Below, in pieces: positions 1-8,187 of a stretch of 64,000 bases of DNA (its first letter is position 1; the number at the start of each line of letters is the position of its first letter). The stretch covers positions 1 to 64,000 of the forward strand of contig CAYVTD010000007.1 in assembly GCA_964454445.1 (NCBI GenBank). The letters run 5' to 3'. The DNA is from CAYVTD01 sp964454445. GTDB taxonomy: Bacteria > Bacteroidota > Ignavibacteria > Kapaibacteriales > UBA2268. Position numbers and translations under genes: made by a program. The notes beneath the pieces are model-generated. The model did no database searches. It was not told where the DNA came from and saw only the letters and a program-made list of their open reading frames with translations.

Positions 1-47
1 ACTTGATAATCATTAATTCATAAAAACAGTCAATTAGTTGAGAATCC

Positions 48-1298
48 TTAATCAAAACGAAAGTTTTCCAAATCACTTAATAAAACCTCTTCTTGTGAGC
101 TATCAGCCATTTTCTTAACTATCACTTTCTTGCTTTTCAATTCATCTTCGCCTAAAATGATGGTAAATAAGGCGTTTAACTTGTTCGCTTCACGCAGCTG
201 AGCCTTAACTGAACGGCGCTGAATATCAAGGATAATTTTGTAGCCGCGTTGCCTCAATAATTCAGCAATTTTTTGTGATTCTTCAAATAATGAGGGGTTG
301 GTATTAACAATATAAGCATTAGGGTCAAGATCAAGTTTCGGAAGTGAGCCGGTTCCTTCCAAAACAAGCAAAAGACGTTCTACACCAAGTGCGAAGCCAA
401 TTGCAGGAGTTTCCTTGCCGCCAAGCTGTCTGAATAATTCATTATATCTGCCTCCGCCGCCAAAAGAATCTTGCGCACCAAGAGCTTTATGCTGAAATTC
501 GAACACAATGTGATTATAATAATCAAGCCCTCTGACTAGTTTTGGAGATACAATATATGTTATTCCAACAGAATCAAGCAAGTGTTTGACTTGCTCGAAA
601 TGTGCTCGACTTTGTTCGTCAAGGTAATCCAGAATTATGGGTGCCCCGGCAACAATATCAATATCTCCCTTTTCTTTCGAATCGAGTATCCTTAATGGAT
701 TTATTTCCAAACGGCGACAGCTATCCTCGCTTAATCCATCTTTTTTTGAAGACAGGTATTCAATTAACGCTTTCCTGTAAGCTAATCTAGATTCATCACT
801 GCCTAATGTGTTTATTAAAAATTTGTAATCATTTATACCAATGGATTTTATAATAGCATTAGCCAAAAGAATTATTTCCGCATCGCTCTCGGGGGTTGAT
901 GAGCCAACACATTCAGCTCCGTATTGATGGAATTGCCTTAATCTGCCTTTTTGAGGTCTTTCATATCGAAAATATGGACCGAAATACCATACTTTCAAGG
1001 CTTGTCCCTGCTGTAATAAAGAATTCTCGATAATAGAGCGAACTATGGGCGCTGTGCCTTCTGGCCTTAGCGTCAGCGATTCGTGACCTCTATCTTCGAA
1101 TGTGTACATTTCTTTGTTTACAATGTCCGTTTCTTCGCCTACTCCCCTCGAAAAAAGCTCGGTTTTCTCGAAAATCGGAGTGCGCAATTCCTTAAATCCA
1201 TACTGCAGAGATACAGTCCTGAACTTATTCTCAACAAATTGCCAAAAATGCGAATTTCCGGGTAAAATATCTTTTGTCCCACGTATTGCTTGAATCAT
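48..1298 (-). CDS. hisS: Histidyl-tRNA synthetase
   Basis: Charges tRNA-His with histidine using ATP in the cytoplasm. The 416 residues are the usual length for a bacterial HisRS. Visible class II features are the N-terminal IQAIRGTKDILP segment, motif 2 (FRYERPQKGRLRQFHQ, about residues 111-126), the histidine-specific LVRGLDYYN segment (about 255-265), the glycine-rich GGGRYNELFRQLGG stretch and motif 3 (GFALGVERLLL). The remaining roughly 90 residues form the anticodon-binding domain. The start is an ATG at 1298. It is the last gene of an apparent methyltransferase-pdxJ-hisS transcription unit, 54 bp after pdxJ. No hairpin terminator is visible in the 47 bases before the window edge. Confidence 0.97.
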   Translation of the reverse strand: MIQAIRGTKDILPGNSHFWQFVENKFRTVSLQYGFKELRTPIFEKTELFSRGVGEETDIVNKEMYTFEDRGHESLTLRPEGTAPIVRSIIENSLLQQGQALKVWYFGPYFRYERPQKGRLRQFHQYGAECVGSSTPESDAEIILLANAIIKSIGINDYKFLINTLGSDESRLAYRKALIEYLSSKKDGLSEDSCRRLEINPLRILDSKEKGDIDIVAGAPIILDYLDEQSRAHFEQVKHLLDSVGITYIVSPKLVRGLDYYNHIVFEFQHKALGAQDSFGGGGRYNELFRQLGGKETPAIGFALGVERLLLVLEGTGSLPKLDLDPNAYIVNTNPSLFEESQKIAELLRQRGYKIILDIQRRSVKAQLREANKLNALFTIILGEDELKSKKVIVKKMADSSQEEVLLSDLENFRFD

Positions 1299-1352
1299 TT
1301 CTTACTTTAATGCATAAGTGTTTATAATTACTTTTATCTATACTACACAAAT

Positions 1353-2075
1353 CTATTTATGAGTGTTAATCAGATCAATCATATCTCTAACAGCCTTATC
1401 CAAACCAGAGAAAATTGATCTAGAGATAATCGAATGGCCGATGCTAAACTCATCAATTTCTTTGAAACAACACATTGGCTTTATATTCTGATAATTCAAG
1501 CCATGCCCTGCGGCAACTTTCAGATCGCTCTGTTTGGCATAAATAGCAGCCTCCTGAAGCTTTTTCAATTCAGCCTGGATTTCATCAAGAACTGTCAAAT
1601 TAGCATAAGTGCCGGTGTGCAATTCGACCATATCAGCCCCACAAAGGACAGCGGCATCAATTTGCTCGTAAATAGGTTCGATAAAGAAGCTTACTTCGAT
1701 TCCTCTTTCGTGCATTCGCTCGCAAACATTACGATTTTTGTCGAAGTTAGCATTAAGGTCTAGTCCGCCTTCGGTTGTTAGTTCTTGCCTTTTTTCGGGA
1801 ACAATGGTTACTAAATCGGGCTTTAGTTCAAGAGCTATTTTAATAATCTCTTCGCTTGTTGCCATTTCAAGATCCATTTTCGTTTGGATACACTCGCGAA
1901 TTAACCGAGCGTCTCGGTCTTGAATATGACGACGGTCTTCCCGCAAGTGGCAGACAATAGCGCTAGCTCCGGCAAGCTCTGCAATTAGTGCCGCTGTTAC
2001 GGGGTCGGGTTCGATGCCGCCTCTTGATTGTCGAACAGTTGCAACATGGTCGATGTTGACATTTAAAGTTATCAT
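1353..2075 (-). CDS. pdxJ: Pyridoxine 5'-phosphate synthase PdxJ
   Basis: Condenses 1-deoxy-D-xylulose 5-phosphate with 3-amino-2-oxopropyl phosphate to make pyridoxine 5'-phosphate, the last ring-forming step of the DXP-dependent vitamin B6 pathway. The 240-residue length is typical. Diagnostic segments are NIDHVATVRQSRGG near the N-terminus, HLREDRRHIQDRD (about 44-56), the VAAGHGLNYQN segment and the C-terminal EFSIGHSIISR phosphate-binding stretch. The start ATG overlaps the stop of the upstream methyltransferase as ATGA (2072-2075), so the two are probably translationally coupled. HemL in this window uses the final cofactor, PLP. Confidence 0.96.
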   Translation of the reverse strand: MITLNVNIDHVATVRQSRGGIEPDPVTAALIAELAGASAIVCHLREDRRHIQDRDARLIRECIQTKMDLEMATSEEIIKIALELKPDLVTIVPEKRQELTTEGGLDLNANFDKNRNVCERMHERGIEVSFFIEPIYEQIDAAVLCGADMVELHTGTYANLTVLDEIQAELKKLQEAAIYAKQSDLKVAAGHGLNYQNIKPMCCFKEIDEFSIGHSIISRSIFSGLDKAVRDMIDLINTHK

Positions 2076-2884
2076 AGCGTTCTCCTTATCTTCATTGCAA
2101 TATTATAAGATAAAAAACCAAATTTAATCCAATATTCTATGGTGCCAAGCCAAAAAAACGGCTTTATTAATATGGCTGTTATGTTCTTTTTAAATATAAT
2201 ATTCAGAATTGATTCAATATTCATAGCAAAAACCTCCAGGAAAAGCCCAGATTTTAAAATTTTCTCAATTTCGTAGTTATCTTTAAACAAAGAATTATCA
2301 AGCATTGCTATCAAATCGCTTTCAGAATAATGAAAATGCTTTTTCAAATGAGCTGGATTGTAATCAATATTTAATTTATCATTTTTCAATCGTCTAATAA
2401 ATCGAAACAGGCTTTTGTATATCGAAGGCATAAATTTTTTTAAATAATAGCCATAATTGTATGGGTCCAAAAATTCAAAAAGACCTTTGTGAGGAGTAGT
2501 TATTATCATTGTACCTTGATTCTTTAAAATACGATTCATCTCGGATAATGATTGTATTTTGTCGTTTGTATGTTCTAAAACGTCAGTAATGACTATTGCA
2601 TCGAAAAACTCATCAGGAAATCCAGTATTCTCAAGTGGCGCACATTTGAAATTGATACCCGGATAGCGTGAATTTGCTATTTCCACACTTTCCTTATCCA
2701 CATCAATACCATAAGTTTCCTGAGCTTTCTGAGCAAAAAAACGCGTGCCATAACCGTGTGAACAACCTCCATCAAGAAGACATTCGTATTTGCCATCAAG
2801 CCATTGATAAGCAAGTTTGAGCCGAGTAGTCAACCGCGATTCGGAATAATTAGTGCTTATAATATCAGTTTTTTTTTTGCTCAT
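2072..2884 (-). CDS. Class I SAM-dependent methyltransferase (type 11)
   Basis: Probable S-adenosylmethionine-dependent methyltransferase of 270 residues; the substrate is unknown. Motif I is CLLDGGCSHGYG (about 35-46), the acidic end of strand 2 is YGIDVD, and the post-motif segment DAIVITDVLEH is typical of the Methyltransf_11/23 families. The last third is rich in aromatic and hydrophobic residues and includes possible membrane-interacting helices. This resembles methyltransferases that act on lipids, quinones or surface polysaccharide precursors, but nothing here decides between these. It heads the unit that continues with pdxJ (4-bp overlap) and hisS. A second methyltransferase with a similar core is cut by the right edge of the window. 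Confidence 0.8.
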   Translation of the reverse strand: MSKKKTDIISTNYSESRLTTRLKLAYQWLDGKYECLLDGGCSHGYGTRFFAQKAQETYGIDVDKESVEIANSRYPGINFKCAPLENTGFPDEFFDAIVITDVLEHTNDKIQSLSEMNRILKNQGTMIITTPHKGLFEFLDPYNYGYYLKKFMPSIYKSLFRFIRRLKNDKLNIDYNPAHLKKHFHYSESDLIAMLDNSLFKDNYEIEKILKSGLFLEVFAMNIESILNIIFKKNITAILIKPFFWLGTIEYWIKFGFLSYNIAMKIRRTL

Positions 2885-2976
2885 TTATAATAAATTCAAC
2901 ATTCAATCGAATATTAATTGTAAGGAAAATACAAAATTACTGATTATTTGTCTAACAAAAAACTTAAGGAATAATT

Positions 2977-3204
2977 ATGCCTATTTATCTCTATAAATGC
3001 TTGGACTGCGGAACAAAATACGAACATTATTTCAAAACAAAAGAAGTCAAAGATGAACTCCATTGCCCTAAATGCAACTCAAACAACTCGGAAAAACTAA
3101 TAACAGCGGCTAATATTGGGTCTATTTCTTCATCTTTTTCAATGCCAACAGATGCATCTTGCCCAACTTGTCAATGTCCCGGTGGAGCTTGTGGACTTAA
3201 TTAA
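2977..3204 (+). CDS. FmdB-family zinc-ribbon protein
   Basis: Small 75-residue protein of the FmdB/putative regulatory protein family. It opens with the family signature MPIYLYKCLDCG. Two CxxC pairs (C8/C11 and C30/C33) form a zinc ribbon. The C-terminus carries a second cysteine cluster (CPTCQCPGGACG) that often occurs in this family and may bind metal. The family is named after an acetamidase/formamidase regulator, but its real function is not established. It is transcribed divergently from the methyltransferase unit and lies 38 bp before the rhodanese lipoprotein gene, so the two could be co-transcribed. Confidence 0.85.
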   Translation: MPIYLYKCLDCGTKYEHYFKTKEVKDELHCPKCNSNNSEKLITAANIGSISSSFSMPTDASCPTCQCPGGACGLN

Positions 3205-3242
3205 AGCAGTTCTCTAACCTAAGTAAAAAATTCGGGTTTGCA

Positions 3243-3821
3243 ATGAAAACAATAATTAACAATATCTTAACTTTGTTCATAATATTATTACTGTTTTCCT
3301 GCGCCAAAAACGATGAAGTAGGTAGGAAATTGCAAACAAAACCCGGTGAAAAAACCAAGAGCGGAGCAAAAGTAAGCAAATCCCACAAAACAAATGTAAA
3401 TAGGATCAGACAACAAGAAGTTTTCAAGTCCATCGACGACCTTTTACTCAATGCAAGACAGAAATCGAGCTTGATAACCAAGCAAGCACTTAAAAACAAA
3501 CTTGGTTCGCATGAGTTAATACTTGTCGATGTTCGCGAGCCAGACGCATTTCGGCTTGGCAATATCCCAAATTCAGTGAATATTCCTCGGGGAATACTCG
3601 AATTTGATATTTATAGCAAATTTCCGCATATCAGACTCGACGATGAGATCATTCTATATGACAGAACTGGTAAGGACCTTGCACCGCTTTCCGCCGAACA
3701 ACTGATGAGAATCGGCTTTACAAGGGTATTTGTTCTAGAGGGCGGCTGGAAAAATTGGATTGAAAAGCCAAAAGAGTCAAGAATGCAAATTCAGGCGACA
3801 CAAGAAATTAAAAATGAATGA
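3243..3821 (+). CDS. Rhodanese-like lipoprotein with substituted active site
   Basis: A 192-residue predicted lipoprotein. A short signal peptide ends in a lipobox-like LLLFSC, so Cys20 or so would be lipidated, followed by a lysine-rich linker. Residues about 80-180 form a rhodanese domain, with the LVDVREPDAFRLGNIPNSVNIP entry motif (strand and first helix) and a C-terminal VLEGGWKNW. In active rhodaneses the catalytic loop starts YCRTG. Here it is YDRTG, with Asp140 in place of the catalytic cysteine (codon 3660-3662). Sulfur transfer by the normal route is therefore unlikely, and a binding or structural role in the envelope is more plausible. A second, cysteine-bearing rhodanese lies at 27.1 kb. 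Confidence 0.8.
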   Translation: MKTIINNILTLFIILLLFSCAKNDEVGRKLQTKPGEKTKSGAKVSKSHKTNVNRIRQQEVFKSIDDLLLNARQKSSLITKQALKNKLGSHELILVDVREPDAFRLGNIPNSVNIPRGILEFDIYSKFPHIRLDDEIILYDRTGKDLAPLSAEQLMRIGFTRVFVLEGGWKNWIEKPKESRMQIQATQEIKNE

Positions 3822-3909
3822 ATTAATTAATAAATAAGTAACTAATTGAACCTGCATCTTAAACCTGTCAATTAATAGCCATTCTTACCATTGCATTTTT
3901 ATTCATTTT

Positions 3910-5280
3910 TTATTCGGAAACCAGGAGTTTTATTCCATTAATAATCCTGTTTTCATTTGCCTCAGCAGCAGAAAAACTGTCGAGCCTAATCAATTGTGGC
4001 TTATCTTTTAATAAATTACTGCGGTCCATATATCGCTCGATAGTTGTGCCTGTTGTCGATGAACTCCAACTGTTTTTTGCAACTGTAATTCCAATTCGAT
4101 TGGTATAGCTAAGCAATTTGTTGGTTTCCTCGAGCATTTCTTTGCCGTCTTCGTCCCAATCGTCTCCGTCTGTGCCGTGAAAGATGTAAATATTATAATC
4201 GTTAAAAAGGTTTTCTTCTTCGATAATTTTGCGGGCGAGGGCGAAAGCAGGGGCAATACGCGTACCTCCCGCTACCTGCGATTGATAGTAAGTGTAGAAA
4301 TCCTTTACTTCTTTTGCCTCTGTGTCGTGCAATATGAACCGCGTTTCGACATTGTTCTGATATTGAAACATAAGCCAGCTATAGATGAAAAGATGCTGCT
4401 GCGAGATAACTTCTGTCGGTTTGCCCTGCATACTGCCCGAATAATCACGCAGGAAAAATACCACAGCTTGCGTTTCAAAATCTTTTTCTCTGGAAAGGAT
4501 GCGATAGACCTCATCTTGAGGAGTAATAAGGAGTTCCGAAGTATCGACAGGCTTCTTGGCATCAAATCTGCCAAGTTGTATATTAGTTTGGATGATGCGT
4601 TTCATCGTCTCTTTCTTCTCAAGCACTTGTCCGAAACCACGGTTCCTGTCAGTAAGGTCGTAAGTAAATTTGCTGAAAGAGCGTTTTCTGCCCTTGTCCT
4701 TCAAATTAGGGAGCTTAAATTTTTCGGTAAGCACTTTGCCGAGATCGAAAGCACCTTGTGCAATGTCATGTCCAGCTTCCTGTCCTTGACCGGCGCCCTG
4801 CCCTTCTCCTTCGCCTTGTTGTGGTTCAACGGGAGCTTCGCCGATCACTTCACCTTCGTCGCCTTCACCGGTGCCGCCTGTTGCTTCTTCGTCTTCAGTA
4901 ACTGAGTCATCGTGGTAAAACTTCGGTTCGTAAGTAGAAGGAACAATGACAACTTTTGTTTTGCTGTCCTTGCTTGGTTTGGAGAGTTTTCCGATACGAA
5001 TTCTCCGGGGGAAACCGTCTTTTTCTCGCTGATTATCGCGTTCGAGCAGGTCTTCAAGGGTTTCAAGCGCTGTAATAGGTGAGATTTGATATTGGGGATA
5101 GCCCGGCAAGACATCAAAATCGCTTATATCGTAAAAACTACCGAAAATATGGCGTAAAGGTGTAATTTTAAATCGCTTAGGTGAATCGGCTATCATATTG
5201 AGTTCTCTTTCGATTAACTCTTCTTGCTGCTTGCTTATACCTTTTGATTTTAACTCAAGATATTTTTCTTTGTCGTTCAT
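3910..5280 (-). CDS. DUF444 family protein (YeaH/YhbH-like, vWA domain)
   Basis: A 456-residue DUF444 protein, the family of E. coli YeaH and Bacillus YhbH. The N-terminal half contains a Gly/Glu/Gln-rich low-complexity insert (about 140-175). The C-terminal half is a von Willebrand A-like domain with a MIDAS-type DYSGS metal site (FFLRDYSGSMQGKP) and the later HGTDGDDWDEDG acidic segment. Family members usually sit beside the PrkA/YeaG serine kinase and the SpoVR/YcgB protein and are linked to stress or sporulation. Neither partner is adjacent here: the neighbours are a rhodanese lipoprotein and hemL on the other strand. The biochemical activity is unknown. Confidence 0.88.
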   Translation of the reverse strand: MNDKEKYLELKSKGISKQQEELIERELNMIADSPKRFKITPLRHIFGSFYDISDFDVLPGYPQYQISPITALETLEDLLERDNQREKDGFPRRIRIGKLSKPSKDSKTKVVIVPSTYEPKFYHDDSVTEDEEATGGTGEGDEGEVIGEAPVEPQQGEGEGQGAGQGQEAGHDIAQGAFDLGKVLTEKFKLPNLKDKGRKRSFSKFTYDLTDRNRGFGQVLEKKETMKRIIQTNIQLGRFDAKKPVDTSELLITPQDEVYRILSREKDFETQAVVFFLRDYSGSMQGKPTEVISQQHLFIYSWLMFQYQNNVETRFILHDTEAKEVKDFYTYYQSQVAGGTRIAPAFALARKIIEEENLFNDYNIYIFHGTDGDDWDEDGKEMLEETNKLLSYTNRIGITVAKNSWSSSTTGTTIERYMDRSNLLKDKPQLIRLDSFSAAEANENRIINGIKLLVSE

Positions 5281-5436
5281 TTAATTAAAATTTTAATTTA
5301 TATTTTTTAAAAAAATAAAGTACAAAGTACGAAAATATAAACAGAAAAACAAGGTTTTTCAGAGCTTAATAGATTGAATTTTTTTATTAAATTGCAGCAT
5401 TATGAATTTTCAATTCTTAGATTGGTAATTAAAAAA

Positions 5437-6729
5437 ATGAATATAAGCAAAAGCAATGAGCTTTTTACAAGAGCAAAGCAAAGCATACCCGGCGGAGTAA
5501 ACTCGCCTGTCAGAGCTTTTAAATCCGTTGGCGGAACTCCACTATTTATTACCAAGGGCGATGGTGCAAAGCTTTTTGATACCGATGGCAATGTGTATAT
5601 TGATTTTGTTGGCAGCTGGGGACCACATATCTTTGGGCATAATCCCCTCTTTATTAAAAAAGCAATAAGCGAAGCACTTGAATATGGCACAAGCTTTGGC
5701 GCCCCAACCGAAAGCGAAATCGAAATGGCTGAGCTAGTTTGCAAACTTGTACCTTCTGTGGAGTTGCTGCGCATGGTTAATAGCGGTACTGAAGCAACTA
5801 TGAGTGCGATCCGCATTGCCCGCGGCTTTACTGGTAAAGATAAGATAATAAAATTCGAAGGTTGTTACCATGGGCATGCTGATAGTTTTTTAATTAAAGC
5901 AGGTTCGGGCGCTCTTACTTTTAGCGTTCCAACCAGCCATGGAGTAACAGCAGGCTCTGCAAAGGATACACTTATTGCTGATTTTAACAACATTGAATCG
6001 GTGAAAGTGCTAATTTCAAAGAATAAAGGAGAAATAGCATCTATTATTATCGAACCCATAGCGGGCAATATGGGCGTAATTCCTGCTAAAAAGGACTTTT
6101 TGCAGCAATTAAGAGACATTTGTATCGAAGAAAAAATCGTTTTAATTTTTGATGAAGTAATGAGCGGCTTTCGTGTTGCCACAGGCGGCGCTCAGGAAAT
6201 CTTTGGAATAAAACCAGACTTGACAACTTTTGGGAAAATCATTGGCGGCGGTCTGCCTGTGGGGGCTTTCGGCGGGAAAAGAGAGATAATGGAACAGCTC
6301 TCACCGCTTGGTCCGGTTTATCAGGCAGGAACACTTAGTGGAAACCCTTTGGCAATGGCGGCTGGCATTGCTGCTTTGAAATATATTGACAATAATAGGG
6401 ACATTTATCAACTTCTTGAAGAAAAAGCAGCTTATCTCGAAACTGGAATTAAACAGAATCTAAACACTATCGGTAAAAATTTTGAAATGAATCGCATCGG
6501 CTCGATGATGTGTCTGTTTTTTACTGAAGCAAGTGTCGATTCATATCAATCTGCAATTAGTTCAAACACAACTCTTTATGCGAAATACTTTCATAATATG
6601 CTTGAAAGAGGGATTTATCTCGCTGCGGCTCAATTCGAGGCTATGTTTGTTTCGACTGCACATACAAAGGAAGATTTAGACAAAACTATTGCGGCAAATG
6701 CTGATGCATTAATTAAAATAATTTGTTGA
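5437..6729 (+). CDS. hemL: Glutamate-1-semialdehyde 2,1-aminomutase
   Basis: PLP enzyme that converts glutamate-1-semialdehyde to 5-aminolevulinate, the first committed tetrapyrrole precursor in the C5 pathway. An upstream TTG at 5374 extends the frame, but the ATG at 5437 gives MNISKSNELFTRAKQSIPGG, which matches family N-termini, and a 430-residue protein of normal length. Key motifs are NSGTEATMSAIRIARG (cofactor binding), GCYHGHADSFL, FDEVMSGFR, and TFGKIIGGGLPVGAFGG with the Schiff-base Lys267. No hemA, hemB or hemC is next to it. Other tetrapyrrole genes in the window are at 29.2 kb and 47.6 kb. It is followed 59 bp later by an aldehyde dehydrogenase on the same strand. Confidence 0.96.
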   Translation: MNISKSNELFTRAKQSIPGGVNSPVRAFKSVGGTPLFITKGDGAKLFDTDGNVYIDFVGSWGPHIFGHNPLFIKKAISEALEYGTSFGAPTESEIEMAELVCKLVPSVELLRMVNSGTEATMSAIRIARGFTGKDKIIKFEGCYHGHADSFLIKAGSGALTFSVPTSHGVTAGSAKDTLIADFNNIESVKVLISKNKGEIASIIIEPIAGNMGVIPAKKDFLQQLRDICIEEKIVLIFDEVMSGFRVATGGAQEIFGIKPDLTTFGKIIGGGLPVGAFGGKREIMEQLSPLGPVYQAGTLSGNPLAMAAGIAALKYIDNNRDIYQLLEEKAAYLETGIKQNLNTIGKNFEMNRIGSMMCLFFTEASVDSYQSAISSNTTLYAKYFHNMLERGIYLAAAQFEAMFVSTAHTKEDLDKTIAANADALIKIIC

Positions 6730-6788
6730 TAATTATCAGAAATCTAATAAATATGTAAAAAATATATTCATAAAAAAAAGATGTAAAA

Positions 6789-8153
6789 ATGATAACAACC
6801 ATTAATCCCGCAACAGAAGAAATCCTTAATGAGTATCAAGAGTTTGATGAAAGTCAAATTGAAGCTAAAATCGAGCTTGCCTCAAAGCAACAAAAATTGT
6901 GGCAAAAAACCACCTTTGCCCATCGTTCAACTCTTATGAAGCAAGCCGCGTGCATTTTAAGAGATGGGAAACAGAAATATGCCAAGTTAATGGCTCTCGA
7001 AATGGGCAAACCACTATCTCAAGGTATTGCAGAAGCTGAGAAATGCGCTTTGGTTTGCGATTATTATGCAGAAAATGCTGAAAATCAGTTAGCCGACGAA
7101 ATTATAAAAACAGAGTTTTCAAAAAGTTATGCCAGTTATCAACCAATAGGAACTGTACTGGCTATTATGCCTTGGAATTTCCCTTTTTGGCAAGTATTTC
7201 GTTTTGCTGCACCTGGTTTAATGGCTGGAAATGCTGGTTTGTTAAAACACTCAAGCAATACAATGGGCTGTGCTATTGCGATAGAGGAAATTTTTAAAGA
7301 GGCAGGTTTTCCAGAGGGTATTTTTAGCTCTCTTGTCGTCGGTTCTGCTCTCATTGCAAGAATTATAGAGCATCACAAAATTGCAGCAGTAACTCTAACT
7401 GGTAGTACCCCCGTAGGGCAAAAAGTTGCTGCCAAAGCTGGCTCTTGCATCAAAAAAACTGTTATGGAACTCGGCGGTAGTGACCCTTATGTGATACTTG
7501 CAGATGCTGATTTGAAAAAAGCCGCCGCTGCTTGTACCACTGCAAGATTAATCAATAGCGGACAAAGTTGTATCGCCGCAAAACGATTTGTCGTTGTCGA
7601 ATCTGTTATAGATGATTTTACTGCTCTTTTTGTCGAGAATATGAAGAATAACAAGATGGGGAATCCTTTGGAAGAAGGAATTGCTGTCGGGCCCCAAGCA
7701 CGCAAAGATTTGCAACTCGATTTGCAAAGGCAAGTCGAAACAAGTGTTAAAATGGGAGCAAAACTTCTTTTAGGCGGCAACATCCCCGAAGGCAAAGGCT
7801 ATTATTATCCTCCTTCCGTGCTAACAGACGTGAGAAAAGGCATGCCCGCTTACTACGAAGAACTTTTTGGTCCTCCGGCAGCAATTATTCCCGTGAAAAA
7901 CGAGGAAGAAGCGATTGCTGTTGCTAATGATACAAGTTTTGGGCTTGGGGCAGCAATTTTCACTGAAGATATTGAAAAAGGCGAGCGCATTGCTCGCGAA
8001 GAATTGCAGGCTGGAGCTTGTTTCTTGAATGCCTTCGTCCGTTCCGATCCTCGCCTTCCTTTTGGAGGCATCAAGGAATCGGGCTATGGGCGAGAACTAT
8101 CCTCTTTTGGTATCAAAGAGTTTGTTAATATCAAATGTGTTTGTGTCGAATAA
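6789..8153 (+). CDS. NAD(P)-dependent aldehyde dehydrogenase, succinate-semialdehyde dehydrogenase-like
   Basis: A 454-residue member of the aldehyde dehydrogenase superfamily, closest by eye to the compact Sad/YneI succinate-semialdehyde dehydrogenases. Visible features are the PWNFPFWQ cofactor segment, the LTGSTPVGQ nucleotide-binding turn, the general base Glu227 in MELGGSDP and the catalytic Cys261 in GQSCIAAKR. The start ATG is at 6789. It would oxidise a small semialdehyde to the acid with reduction of NAD(P). The exact substrate cannot be read from the sequence. It lies downstream of hemL on the same strand and converges with sbcC, with only 34 bp between the stops. Confidence 0.85.
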   Translation: MITTINPATEEILNEYQEFDESQIEAKIELASKQQKLWQKTTFAHRSTLMKQAACILRDGKQKYAKLMALEMGKPLSQGIAEAEKCALVCDYYAENAENQLADEIIKTEFSKSYASYQPIGTVLAIMPWNFPFWQVFRFAAPGLMAGNAGLLKHSSNTMGCAIAIEEIFKEAGFPEGIFSSLVVGSALIARIIEHHKIAAVTLTGSTPVGQKVAAKAGSCIKKTVMELGGSDPYVILADADLKKAAAACTTARLINSGQSCIAAKRFVVVESVIDDFTALFVENMKNNKMGNPLEEGIAVGPQARKDLQLDLQRQVETSVKMGAKLLLGGNIPEGKGYYYPPSVLTDVRKGMPAYYEELFGPPAAIIPVKNEEEAIAVANDTSFGLGAAIFTEDIEKGERIAREELQAGACFLNAFVRSDPRLPFGGIKESGYGRELSSFGIKEFVNIKCVCVE

Positions 8154-8187
8154 ATTCTTTTCTTTATTGTTTTTTATAATAATTGAC

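Noticed and set aside
4177..4905. A 242-codon open frame opposite the DUF444 gene
   Set aside because: It is an antisense shadow, rich in Phe and Leu from the complement of acidic codons. The DUF444 frame explains the region fully.
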